Source of the DNA: Flavobacteriales bacterium
GTDB taxonomy: Bacteria; Bacteroidota; Bacteroidia; NS11-12g; UBA9320
DNA: 64,000 bases
Direction: 5' to 3'
NCBI GenBank assembly: GCA_020635455.1
Contig: JACJZT010000003.1
Coordinates: 62,001 to 126,000, forward strand
Part shown: one piece after another, positions 26,886 to 34,830 of the stretch
How positions within the stretch are numbered: position 1 is the first letter of the stretch
How the letters are laid out: each line of letters opens with the position of its first letter
The notes under the pieces: model-generated
What the model saw: only the letters and a program-made list of their open reading frames with translations
What the model was told of the DNA's origin: nothing
Database searches by the model: none
Translations under genes and position numbers: made by a program

Positions 26886-26922
26886 AATCCCTGTACGATT
26901 GATGATCTGCAGGGATTTTTTA
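26886..26922 (+). terminator. Terminator after gap
   Basis: An 8-bp stem AATCCCTG (26886-26893) pairs with CAGGGATT (26910-26917), followed by a T-run, 20 nt past the stop. Confidence 0.8.
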
Positions 26923-27044
26923 TTTAAGAAGGTTTGAATGAGTACCGGTTATAAAAATGGTATCTTTATTATTTGTGCATAATCTTACAATACTATGCCA
27001 TTATTAAATGAACCTATTTCCTTTTTTTTGTGTCTATACTTTAA

Positions 27045-27596
27045 ATGGAATCAGAAATTAAAAAGGGTAAATTGTTAATTTCCGAACCTTTTATCAAGGA
27101 TCCTACATTTGAGCGTTCGGTAATTTTAATTGTTGAAAAGAACACTTTGGGTACCGTCGGCTTTGTTCTCAATCAAGTTCTTGACTTAAAACTGGTAGAC
27201 GTTCTCGAAAGTATGCCACTTAACAATATCTTATCCAATGGTGGCCCGGTTGATCACAACACGTTGCATTTTCTCTTAAGAGGTTCTGAGCCCATTTCCG
27301 GGTCTGTAACGGTTATTCCGGGATTGCAATGGGGCGGTGATTTTGAAGAACTCATGGAAAAGGTTAATTTAGGGATGATCCTACCCGAAGACCTGCGGTT
27401 TTTTATTGGCTATTCAGGCTGGGAACCCGGACAGCTTGAAATGGAAATGAAACACCATACCTGGATCACCGCCGATGCCAGCTTAAAAACCGTTTTTGAA
27501 AGTCAACACGACAAACTCTGGAAGTACAGTATGAAATCCCTGGGAGGCGAATACGCAATGCTTGCGAATTCTCCCCTTGACCCACAGATGAATTAG
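27045..27596 (+). CDS. YqgE/AlgH family protein (DUF179)
   Basis: 183 residues, a complete YqgE-type domain: KGKLLISEPFIKDPTFERSVILI at the start, GTVGFVLNQVL, NGGPVDHNTLHFLLR in the middle and FFIGYSGWEPGQLEMEM late. The family is widespread and its molecular role is not settled; some members are called AlgH for an effect on alginate regulation in Pseudomonas. It converges on kdsC with a 3-nt gap. Confidence 0.93.
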   Translation: MESEIKKGKLLISEPFIKDPTFERSVILIVEKNTLGTVGFVLNQVLDLKLVDVLESMPLNNILSNGGPVDHNTLHFLLRGSEPISGSVTVIPGLQWGGDFEELMEKVNLGMILPEDLRFFIGYSGWEPGQLEMEMKHHTWITADASLKTVFESQHDKLWKYSMKSLGGEYAMLANSPLDPQMN

Positions 27597-27599
27597 ATC

Positions 27600-28115
27600 T
27601 TACCAGATCCCTATTTTTTCAACATCCCATTTATCCTGTGCTCTTAAAACTTTCTCGATAAGTTCACGAACACAGCCTTCCCCTCCCCTTTTAGAAGAAA
27701 CAAACTCACAAATATTCACGATATCCGGGCTGGCATCCAGAGGACAGCATTTTAAACCGGTCTCGAGAAGTAAAGTATAATCCGGTAAATCATCACCCAT
27801 ATAAGCAACTTCATCTGCCTGAATATTGTTGTCGCTTAAATATTTCCTGTAAACCGGAACTTTTTCATGCACTTTAGAAAAAACGTCCTTTATACCAAGT
27901 CCGTTCAATCGCTTGACAACTCCTTGTGAACTCCCCCCGGTAATAATGCATATCCTGTATCCAAGCTTTATGGCCAGCTGCATTGCAAAGCCATCCTTTA
28001 TATTAAAGGTCCTTAACATATGCCCTTCTTCCGAAACCTGAACGTTCCCATTGGTCATTACCCCATCCACATCAAAAATAAAGGTACTGATGTTATTTAA
28101 TTTTTTAATGAACAT
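27600..28115 (-). CDS. kdsC: 3-deoxy-D-manno-octulosonate 8-phosphate phosphatase (KdsC-like HAD)
   Basis: 171 residues from the ATG at 28115, chosen because it lies 1 nt after the iscX stop; the longer frame would overlap iscX by 26 nt. HAD motif I is IFDVDGVMTNG, motif II ICIITGGSS, and late VAYMGDDLPD is motif IV. It dephosphorylates KDO-8-P to KDO for the lipopolysaccharide core. The small tetrameric HAD IIIA type without a cap domain fits the length. Last gene of fdx-iscX-kdsC. Confidence 0.9.
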   Translation of the reverse strand: MFIKKLNNISTFIFDVDGVMTNGNVQVSEEGHMLRTFNIKDGFAMQLAIKLGYRICIITGGSSQGVVKRLNGLGIKDVFSKVHEKVPVYRKYLSDNNIQADEVAYMGDDLPDYTLLLETGLKCCPLDASPDIVNICEFVSSKRGGEGCVRELIEKVLRAQDKWDVEKIGIW

Positions 28116-28116
28116 A

Positions 28117-28359
28117 TTATTCCTGATTGTCCCTCCATTCATATACCCATTTGGATTGGATCATCTCCAGATGACCTTCATTACACTCTTCGCGCTTGCC
28201 TTTAAAATTCGGCAATTCAAGCACCCATTCGAGCAGTTCGGTAAATCGTATCCTGTAAATCCTGCTTTCGGTAAACTCATCGCCAAATTTTTCATAAAGC
28301 GCCATGGCAATATCTTCGTGATCGTTCCAGTAAATGGGTAATTCAAATGTATTGTTCAT
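28117..28359 (-). CDS. iscX: Fe-S assembly protein IscX-like
   Basis: 80 residues. Recognised by the IscX pattern: PIYWNDHEDIAMALYEKFGDE, then IRFTELLEWVLELPNF and the C-terminal NEGHLEMIQSKWVYE. IscX is a small acidic protein that binds the cysteine desulfurase IscS and iron and moderates Fe-S cluster assembly. Its neighbour is a 2Fe-2S ferredoxin, its usual partner, but no iscSUA or hscAB lies nearby. The kdsC ATG follows 1 nt after its stop. Confidence 0.88.
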   Translation of the reverse strand: MNNTFELPIYWNDHEDIAMALYEKFGDEFTESRIYRIRFTELLEWVLELPNFKGKREECNEGHLEMIQSKWVYEWRDNQE

Positions 28360-28380
28360 ATATCTTTTGCTTTTTGCAGA

Positions 28381-28713
28381 TCAATGTCCTAAATGAACAG
28401 ACTGGTCGGGTATGGTAACCTTAAGATCTCCATCAATAATGCATTGACATGCAAGCCTTGAATTGATCTTGGGATTCACGGCACGATCGATAAAATCTTC
28501 TTCCGCATCCGTTATTTCGGGAAGAGAATCCATTCCTTCGTTTATGTATACATGACAGGTACTGCATGCACAAACGGCACCGCAATTATGATGCAAACTG
28601 ATTTCATTGTCGAGGGCGGCATCCAGCACCGAATCGCCGGCATTTACTTCTACTTCTACAGGTTCAAAACTGGTATCCGAGAAGTTAAAATGCACTTTGT
28701 ATTTTCTGACCAT
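28381..28713 (-). CDS. fdx: 2Fe-2S ferredoxin (ISC/adrenodoxin type)
   Basis: 110 residues from the ATG at 28713. Cluster ligands are the CGAVCACSTC set followed later by LACQC, the C-x5-C-x2-C...C pattern of adrenodoxin-type ferredoxins. Such proteins pass electrons in Fe-S cluster biogenesis. A -7 box (28730-28723) ends 9 nt upstream of this ATG, so the in-frame ATG at 28734 lies above the promoter and is not the start. First gene of the operon with iscX and kdsC. Confidence 0.93.
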   Translation of the reverse strand: MVRKYKVHFNFSDTSFEPVEVEVNAGDSVLDAALDNEISLHHNCGAVCACSTCHVYINEGMDSLPEITDAEEDFIDRAVNPKINSRLACQCIIDGDLKVTIPDQSVHLGH

Positions 28714-28722
28714 TGAGTACCG

Positions 28723-28730
28723 CAAAGGTA
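28723..28730 (-). promoter_or_regulatory. -7 promoter box of fdx-iscX-kdsC
   Basis: TACCTTTG on the minus strand ends 9 nt before the fdx ATG, so the leader should be only a few nucleotides long. Confidence 0.65.
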
Positions 28731-28874
28731 ACATGAATAAAACGCCTCAAAAAATTAATTGTTTATCGAATTTTATTACAAACCCAAAAAAATATAGTCA
28801 GGCAACCTCAATCCTGTAAAAGCACTCATTACCATAACTAAAATAATTGCACGATTTTTGTAAGAGTTATCCGT

Positions 28875-30005
28875 ATGAAAAAAATATCCATTCTGTTCCT
28901 TTTTTTCTCTTTGGTCCACATTCATTTATATGCCGGTCCCGAACCTTCAGACCCATATAAAGACCTTCTCGGGAAACGATTTTTTGAAACACCGGTCTTT
29001 AACTGGTTGAACGAAATTGACCTGCAGGGTTCAGAAGAGGAATTCCAAACTGACGGCCTGGTTCTGTTCTTTAAACATTATTCGAAAGGGTACAAAATTG
29101 TATTCGATGTTAATTTAACGCTTACGAACCTTAATTTTTACGAAAAAGGTCGTATTTACAATATGTATTCTGGTGTATTGCCCTACAACCTTAAATACGG
29201 TATGAAACGCGATTCTCTTTTAAGGTCCATTGAACTAAGACTCAGAGAGGTTGATGATAATCCCTACATGTTGTACCGCGACTATGATTCCAGCAGGATG
29301 GAACTCTATTTCAATTCTACCGGTTTAACTCAGATAAGTTACCGTTTGACCGGAACTCCCCAAAAGCCGGATGACCAGGGCTTTGTTCGACTGGTTTCAA
29401 ATGGAATGATCGTTTCAGGAGATTGCGAAAACCTTAATGGAAAAATGACATGGGAGGATGGAAAAGCGTATTATGAAGGTGAATGGAAAAATAATCTTCC
29501 CCATGGAAAAGGTTATTTTAGGGATCAGGAAAACAACTGGTATAAAGGTGATTTTAAATACGGATATTTTTGGGGCAAGGGTGAATTAAACGTAAAGGGC
29601 CGATACACATACTCGGGAGATATGGTAATGAGCAGACGTCAGGGGACCGGTACCTGTAAATACACCTTACCATCCGGAGAATTATATGAAGGACGCTGGC
29701 TTGAAGACCAAATGAACGGCCTGGGGAAATATTCTGTTGGTAAAAACTTTTATTATTACGGTCACATGGAAAACAATCTTTTCAACGGACATGGAAAGGT
29801 TGTTACTCAGGAAGGCTGGATGGAAGGTAGCTTTAAAGATGGATTACCGCACGGAAACATAAAACAGTATATCAAAAAAGATAACGTTTACCTTGAAGGA
29901 AAATGGATCAATGGAAAAAAAGAAGGTCGTTTTAAGTTTACAGACGAGAAAAATAAACAGTCTTTTAAAAACTTTACCAACGATATTGAGATCGTAGACA
30001 AGTAA
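28875..30005 (+). CDS. Secreted MORN-repeat protein
   Basis: 376 residues: signal peptide 1-20 (LYAGPE), a unique beta-rich N-terminal domain (~25-175), then about eight MORN repeats (~190-360) with the signature YEGEWKNNLPHGKGYF, YKGDFKYGYFWGKGEL, YEGRWLEDQMNGLGKY and LEGKWINGKKEGRF. In bacteria these beta-hairpin repeats are found in surface or periplasmic proteins of unknown function. Convergent to lysC with 2 nt between the stop codons. Confidence 0.85.
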   Translation: MKKISILFLFFSLVHIHLYAGPEPSDPYKDLLGKRFFETPVFNWLNEIDLQGSEEEFQTDGLVLFFKHYSKGYKIVFDVNLTLTNLNFYEKGRIYNMYSGVLPYNLKYGMKRDSLLRSIELRLREVDDNPYMLYRDYDSSRMELYFNSTGLTQISYRLTGTPQKPDDQGFVRLVSNGMIVSGDCENLNGKMTWEDGKAYYEGEWKNNLPHGKGYFRDQENNWYKGDFKYGYFWGKGELNVKGRYTYSGDMVMSRRQGTGTCKYTLPSGELYEGRWLEDQMNGLGKYSVGKNFYYYGHMENNLFNGHGKVVTQEGWMEGSFKDGLPHGNIKQYIKKDNVYLEGKWINGKKEGRFKFTDEKNKQSFKNFTNDIEIVDK

Positions 30006-30007
30006 GT

Positions 30008-31276
30008 TTATTGATATACATATTGAACCACATTTTTAGAATGTTGTTCGATCAGAATTTTCTTGTCTTTAAGGATATCCGGCAGTTCATTTCCCTTGAA
30101 ATTATGCAATGTAATAAGGGTGAGGTCTTTAAAGATCTCGAGGATAAAAAATTCTTTCAATTGGGGAATAAGGGTAGCAAATTTCCTTTCATCATAGGTT
30201 GCACAGAATGAAAAACTTATCGCAGAATTCTGCATCACATTTACTTGTATGTTCAATTGTGCAAGCATTGAAAAAATACTGCTGAGATGCGATTCAACAA
30301 TAAAAGAAAAGTCCTTGGAAGAAAGTCTCAGAAGAATCTGATCGTCCTTAAAAATGTAACAGGTAATGTTTTCTTCTTTGGTTTTGTCGACTTTTCGGAT
30401 CACAGAACCTTTCTCATCAGGATCTACAAAAGACCTTACATATAAAGGTATGGATTTTCTCAACAACGGTTGCATGGTCTTGGGATGTAAAATGGTAGCA
30501 CCATAATACGCCAATTCAATGGCTTTGTTGAAGGAGATCTCTCTCATAATTTTTGCTCCGGACATCCTTTTGGGATCTACATTCATCACGCCGGCAACAT
30601 CTTTCCAAATGGTTACACTTTCGGCGTCCAGACAAAACGCAAATATGGAAGCTGAATAATCCGAACCTTCTCTTCCAAGCGTAGTGGTATTATTCCTTTC
30701 GTTTCTTCCAATAAAACCTTGTGTAATGACCAATTGACGATTTACCAGAGGCAACAGTTTTTTGGAGATCAGATCCAAAGTAGGATCCCAGTTAATTTTT
30801 GCTTCACGGTAATCTGAGCTGGTTTGTATAAAATTCCTGGCATCGAGCCATCGATTCTCCATTTTTATGGATTGCAGATAAATACTGACAATCTTGGTAC
30901 TGATGAGCTCTCCGTAACCTACAATTTGATCGTACAAAAAATTATAATCTTTATTGACCGGTGCATTTTCGATATTGCATTCGAGCTCAATAAATAAATT
31001 GTCTACATCGTGATAGTTATTCTGCAGATCTCCACCAACAAGGTCTCCAATGATCTTATTATGAAAGTTCTTGATCTCTGCAAGTTCACGGTGAGCTTCT
31101 TCCAACTTTCCGTCGTACCATTCATTCATTACTCTCTCGAGGGCATTGGTGGTTTTTCCCATGGCTGAAATAACGATCAGAAGTTTATCACCACTAAATT
31201 TTTGGAGAATCTTACCTACGTTCTTTACAGCTTCCGCATCTTTTACTGAGGCACCACCAAACTTAAACACTTTCAT
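30008..31276 (-). CDS. lysC: Aspartate kinase (monofunctional)
   Basis: 422 residues from the ATG at 31276. N-terminal kinase motif KFGGASVKDAEAV, then TTTLGREGSDYSASIFA and VDPKRMSGAKIMREISFNKAIELAYYGA, followed by C-terminal ACT-like regulatory sequence (~300-420). It phosphorylates aspartate at the entry to lysine, threonine and methionine synthesis. No homoserine dehydrogenase is fused. The start is fixed by a -7 box whose edge lies 7 nt from the ATG; upstream in-frame ATGs would lie above it. Confidence 0.93.
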   Translation of the reverse strand: MKVFKFGGASVKDAEAVKNVGKILQKFSGDKLLIVISAMGKTTNALERVMNEWYDGKLEEAHRELAEIKNFHNKIIGDLVGGDLQNNYHDVDNLFIELECNIENAPVNKDYNFLYDQIVGYGELISTKIVSIYLQSIKMENRWLDARNFIQTSSDYREAKINWDPTLDLISKKLLPLVNRQLVITQGFIGRNERNNTTTLGREGSDYSASIFAFCLDAESVTIWKDVAGVMNVDPKRMSGAKIMREISFNKAIELAYYGATILHPKTMQPLLRKSIPLYVRSFVDPDEKGSVIRKVDKTKEENITCYIFKDDQILLRLSSKDFSFIVESHLSSIFSMLAQLNIQVNVMQNSAISFSFCATYDERKFATLIPQLKEFFILEIFKDLTLITLHNFKGNELPDILKDKKILIEQHSKNVVQYVYQ

Positions 31277-31283
31277 AAAACTG

Positions 31284-31291
31284 CAAAGATA
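31284..31291 (-). promoter_or_regulatory. -7 promoter box of lysC
   Basis: TATCTTTG on the minus strand, 7 nt before the lysC ATG, predicts a leader of only ~3 nt. Confidence 0.65.
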
Positions 31292-31470
31292 CGTATTGAT
31301 GCATGAAATTTTCATCGCATTTAAGTCCCTTGAAGAATAGAACCTGCTGACGCTTGTATTTCTATCAGAATAAAATGAATTTTAATTTCTTTCTAAAACC
31401 ATTAAAGTTGATCTTTATCAGATAAATACCATAATTATAAATTTACATTTGTGTTACTAAACATAATCCT

Positions 31471-32628
31471 ATGAATAAACAAATATTGATTTACAGGCTA
31501 ATTTTCTTTCTTCTTAACTTCTTATTTATTTTTAATAATGCCTTTGCTGAAAAGCATTCCAATCTGTTACTTCACGTGAACAAATTTTCATATGGTGAAA
31601 TTACAGAAAAACAGTCCCTTGTTTTTGAGGCAACTGCGAAAGACACTCCGGAGGTAAAACAACTTTATCTGGTGGTAAAGCTTAACGGGACGGAATACGT
31701 AGGTGTGATCCTTCAGGATGATGGCAGGGAGTTGTTACTGGAAACCGAAAATCTGGGTAAAATATACATTTCAAAGTCAGAAATTAAGAAAATTGAAAAA
31801 ATAACTGAAGCTAAAAAAGTGATCAATGGCGAAGTAGATTATAAAAATCCGTTTACAACACGTTATGTTTTTACTACCAATGCATTTCCGATCAAAAAAG
31901 GCGAGAGTTATGCAACCCTTAACCTATATGGGCCTGAAGTTCATTTCGCCATTACTGACAAATTTAATATTGGCATTATGACCACCTGGTTTCTCAGTCC
32001 ATTAATGATCGCAATGAAGTACAGTATTAAAACTCCCAATCCAAAAGTGAATTTATCCATAGGCAGTCTGAATGGCACTTCAGGATATCTGAATAATTTC
32101 GGTGGTTACAGTGGATTGCATTTTGGCAACATTACTTTTGGAGACAGAAACAACAATTTTACGATCGGAGGAGGTTACGGATACTTAAAAACAGGTTCAT
32201 CCGATAATGGAAGAGACTATTTCACTCCGGGCCTTTATTATACAGATAATTTATACTATACGGTCAACTACGGACCATCACCAATGTCGAAAGGCCCGCT
32301 TATGTCACTTTCAGGAATGTTGAAAGTTGGGAAAAAGGCCACTTTCATATTCGATGCCCTGGCAGGGGTTTTTACTTCAAAATCCTCAGAATTAACCTGG
32401 AAAGAACTAAACCCTCCTACTCCGTACCGATATGAAGTAACGGCCACGGATGTTACCACCAAGACTTTTGCAATGGTCCTGATGCCGTCAATGAGGTTTC
32501 AATCAAAGGATACCAAAGCCTTTCAGATCAGTATTTACGGAGTAACCGTCAATGAAATGCAGGGGTTTGAACACCCTGAAAGCTATTCGTTTCCCATACC
32601 CATGTGTACCTGGTATTTTAGTTTTTAA
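31471..32628 (+). CDS. Hypothetical exported protein, probably outer-membrane beta-barrel
   Basis: 385 residues: signal peptide (~1-26), then an N-terminal part (~50-110) with YLVVKLNGTEYVGVILQDDGRELLLETE, an SH3/Sm-like strand set, and a C-terminal ~250-residue stretch of Gly/Tyr/Asn-rich amphipathic strands (GGYSGLHFGNITF, FTIGGGYGYLKTG) ending in TWYFSF. A terminal aromatic residue and alternating strands suggest outer-membrane insertion. No named family recognised; function unknown. Confidence 0.65.
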   Translation: MNKQILIYRLIFFLLNFLFIFNNAFAEKHSNLLLHVNKFSYGEITEKQSLVFEATAKDTPEVKQLYLVVKLNGTEYVGVILQDDGRELLLETENLGKIYISKSEIKKIEKITEAKKVINGEVDYKNPFTTRYVFTTNAFPIKKGESYATLNLYGPEVHFAITDKFNIGIMTTWFLSPLMIAMKYSIKTPNPKVNLSIGSLNGTSGYLNNFGGYSGLHFGNITFGDRNNNFTIGGGYGYLKTGSSDNGRDYFTPGLYYTDNLYYTVNYGPSPMSKGPLMSLSGMLKVGKKATFIFDALAGVFTSKSSELTWKELNPPTPYRYEVTATDVTTKTFAMVLMPSMRFQSKDTKAFQISIYGVTVNEMQGFEHPESYSFPIPMCTWYFSF

Positions 32629-32770
32629 AATTTAATAGAAATAAATTCTTGTAAAATGAATCGTTTCCATATATTGGTTACAATCAAGCATTCCTAAAGA
32701 AAATGATATAACCTATAACCATCTATTAGATCTTTTCAGAACCTTATTTCGGAATTCTAAAAAGGAGAAT

Positions 32771-33838
32771 TTATTCCACCCAATCCGCTATAAAAAGGTT
32801 TGTATCTCGGGTACCACCGTTGTTTCGGTTCGAGCTGAAAATGAGTTTTTTTCCTTTGGGAGAAAACATTGGAAACGCATCAAAACCATTATCTCTGCTT
32901 AGTTTTTCAAGATCACTTCCATCAAGTTTGATCATGTACAAATTAAATGGGAAACCTCTTTTGTACTCATGATTGGAGGCAAAAATGATCCTGCTTCCGG
33001 TATAATCGAAATTAGGAGCCCAGTTGGCATTACCCAGGCTGGTGATTTGACGTGCGTTACTTCCGTCGGCATTTGCAATGAACACTTCCATCTGAGTTGG
33101 TGCTACCAATCCCTGTTTTAAAAGTTCTTTGTACTCCTTTACATCTTCTTCACTTTTTGGTCTTGAAGCCCGCCACACGATTTTACTTCCATCCGGACTA
33201 AACCATGCTCCCCCGTCGTAACCCAGAGTATTGGTGATCTGCTTTACACCTGACCCGTCAAGGTTCATGGTGTATAGGTCAAGGTCTCCGTTTCGCATAC
33301 TGGTAAAAATAATTTTGTCTCCTTTGGGTGAAACCACAGCTTCTGCATCATATCCGTCAGTACTGGTAAGTTGTTTGGTGATGTTTCCTTCAAGGTCGGT
33401 TATGAATATATCAAAACTCGTATAAATTGGCCAAACGTATTTTTTGATCACGGACCGGTCGGGTACCGGAGGGCATGCAGAATCAGTCAAGTGGGTAGAA
33501 GCATACAATATGTGTTTTCCATCCGGCATAAAATAGGCGCAAGTTGTCCGGCCCCTGCCGGTGCTAACCATTTTGTATTTAAAGGTATCTTTCTCGTTTT
33601 GTGGCAATTTGCCATAGAATATCTGATCACAGGGGATGCCTTCGTTTGCATGTGTTCTTTGAAAAACAATACTCTTGCCATCCGGACTGAAATACGCTTC
33701 CGCATTATCACCCCCAAAGGTGAGTTGTTTCATGTTCTTAAAATGATCTTCGCCCTGAAACATAAGCGTATCGGATGATTGTGCAAGAGAGAAAAAGGTA
33801 ATTGTAAAAAAGCTAAAGAATATTGTTAAAGACCTCAT
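32771..33838 (-). CDS. TolB-like PD40 beta-propeller protein, exported
   Basis: 355 residues from the ATG at 33838, giving a normal signal peptide (FSFFTITFFSLAQ). The body consists of repeated PD40 blades such as AYFSPDGKSIVFQR, AVVSPKGDKIIFTS, AWFSPDGSKIVWRA and PMFSPKGKKLIFSS, so a six-bladed propeller is likely. Blades of this kind bind other proteins or glycans in the envelope. A -7 box sits 15 nt upstream of the chosen ATG and below the longer frame start. Partner unknown. Confidence 0.85.
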   Translation of the reverse strand: MRSLTIFFSFFTITFFSLAQSSDTLMFQGEDHFKNMKQLTFGGDNAEAYFSPDGKSIVFQRTHANEGIPCDQIFYGKLPQNEKDTFKYKMVSTGRGRTTCAYFMPDGKHILYASTHLTDSACPPVPDRSVIKKYVWPIYTSFDIFITDLEGNITKQLTSTDGYDAEAVVSPKGDKIIFTSMRNGDLDLYTMNLDGSGVKQITNTLGYDGGAWFSPDGSKIVWRASRPKSEEDVKEYKELLKQGLVAPTQMEVFIANADGSNARQITSLGNANWAPNFDYTGSRIIFASNHEYKRGFPFNLYMIKLDGSDLEKLSRDNGFDAFPMFSPKGKKLIFSSNRNNGGTRDTNLFIADWVE

Positions 33839-33853
33839 TATTTTATGATGCCG

Positions 33854-33861
33854 CAAAAATA
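33854..33861 (-). promoter_or_regulatory. -7 promoter box of the PD40 propeller gene
   Basis: TATTTTTG on the minus strand, 15 nt upstream of the ATG at 33838. Confidence 0.6.
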
Positions 33862-34062
33862 CACTTATGCTTTGGGCTATTAAAACCAAATGTATAGGAA
33901 AATATCGTATTCGACTATTTTAACCTTTTATAAATGAATTCAGCGTTTAAGGTATTTAACAGGTCCATAAATTCAGCTATTACCTGCGTTTTTATGAAGG
34001 CCCTCCTTAATTGGGATGTTCAGTGCTAAAGAAAGTCTTAAGGTATTGTGGTCTCACGAACT

Positions 34063-34827
34063 TCAACCTTCCTGGTCTATAAGATTGGCCATTAAAAACT
34101 CACGGTTTAAGGCCGCAATGTTGCTTAAAGAGATCTCCTTCGGACATTCGGCACTGCATGCACCGGTATTGGTACAGGCACCAAATCCTTCCTTATCCAT
34201 CTGGGCAACCATAGCCCTTACCCTTTGCATGCGTTCCGGTTTGCCCTGAGGCAAAATGGAAAGCTGGTTAACTTTGGCTGATACAAATAACATGGCTGAT
34301 GCATTTTTACAAGCCGCCACGCATGCACCACAGCCAATACAGGCTGCAGAAGCAAATGCCTCATCGGCATCAACCTTGCTGATAGGTAAATTGTTACCGT
34401 CCTGCGCGTTACCGGTATTTACCGATACGAAACCGCCGGCTGCAATGATCCTGTCGAATGCACTTCGGTCAACGGCCAGATCTTTTAAAACCGGGAAAGC
34501 TGCTGCACGCCAGGGCTCTACCACAATTATATCGCCATCCTTAAAACTTCTCATGTGCAACTGACAAGTTGTAATTGCATCTTTCGGGCCATGAGGTCTT
34601 CCATTTATGTACATACTGCACATACCACAAATTCCTTCGCGACAATCGTGATCAAAAACTACGGGCTCCTCTCCGGTATTGATAAGCTGTTCATTAAGCA
34701 CATCGAACATTTCAAGGAAAGACATATCCGGTGAGATGTCTTGCATTTTATAGGTTTCGAAACGTCCTTTATCCGAACTGTTTTTTTGTCTCCAGACTTT
34801 CAGGGTCAAATTCATGTTTCCGCTCAT
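34063..34827 (-). CDS. sdhB: Succinate dehydrogenase/fumarate reductase iron-sulfur subunit
   Basis: 254 residues carrying three Fe-S sites: CREGICGMCSMYINGR for the 2Fe-2S cluster, CIGCGACVAACKN for the 4Fe-4S, and CTNTGACSAECPKEI for the 3Fe-4S. It carries electrons from the flavoprotein to the membrane quinone site. It lies 3 nt after sdhA in a C-A-B operon. Confidence 0.96.
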   Translation of the reverse strand: MSGNMNLTLKVWRQKNSSDKGRFETYKMQDISPDMSFLEMFDVLNEQLINTGEEPVVFDHDCREGICGMCSMYINGRPHGPKDAITTCQLHMRSFKDGDIIVVEPWRAAAFPVLKDLAVDRSAFDRIIAAGGFVSVNTGNAQDGNNLPISKVDADEAFASAACIGCGACVAACKNASAMLFVSAKVNQLSILPQGKPERMQRVRAMVAQMDKEGFGACTNTGACSAECPKEISLSNIAALNREFLMANLIDQEG

Positions 34828-34830
34828 AAT

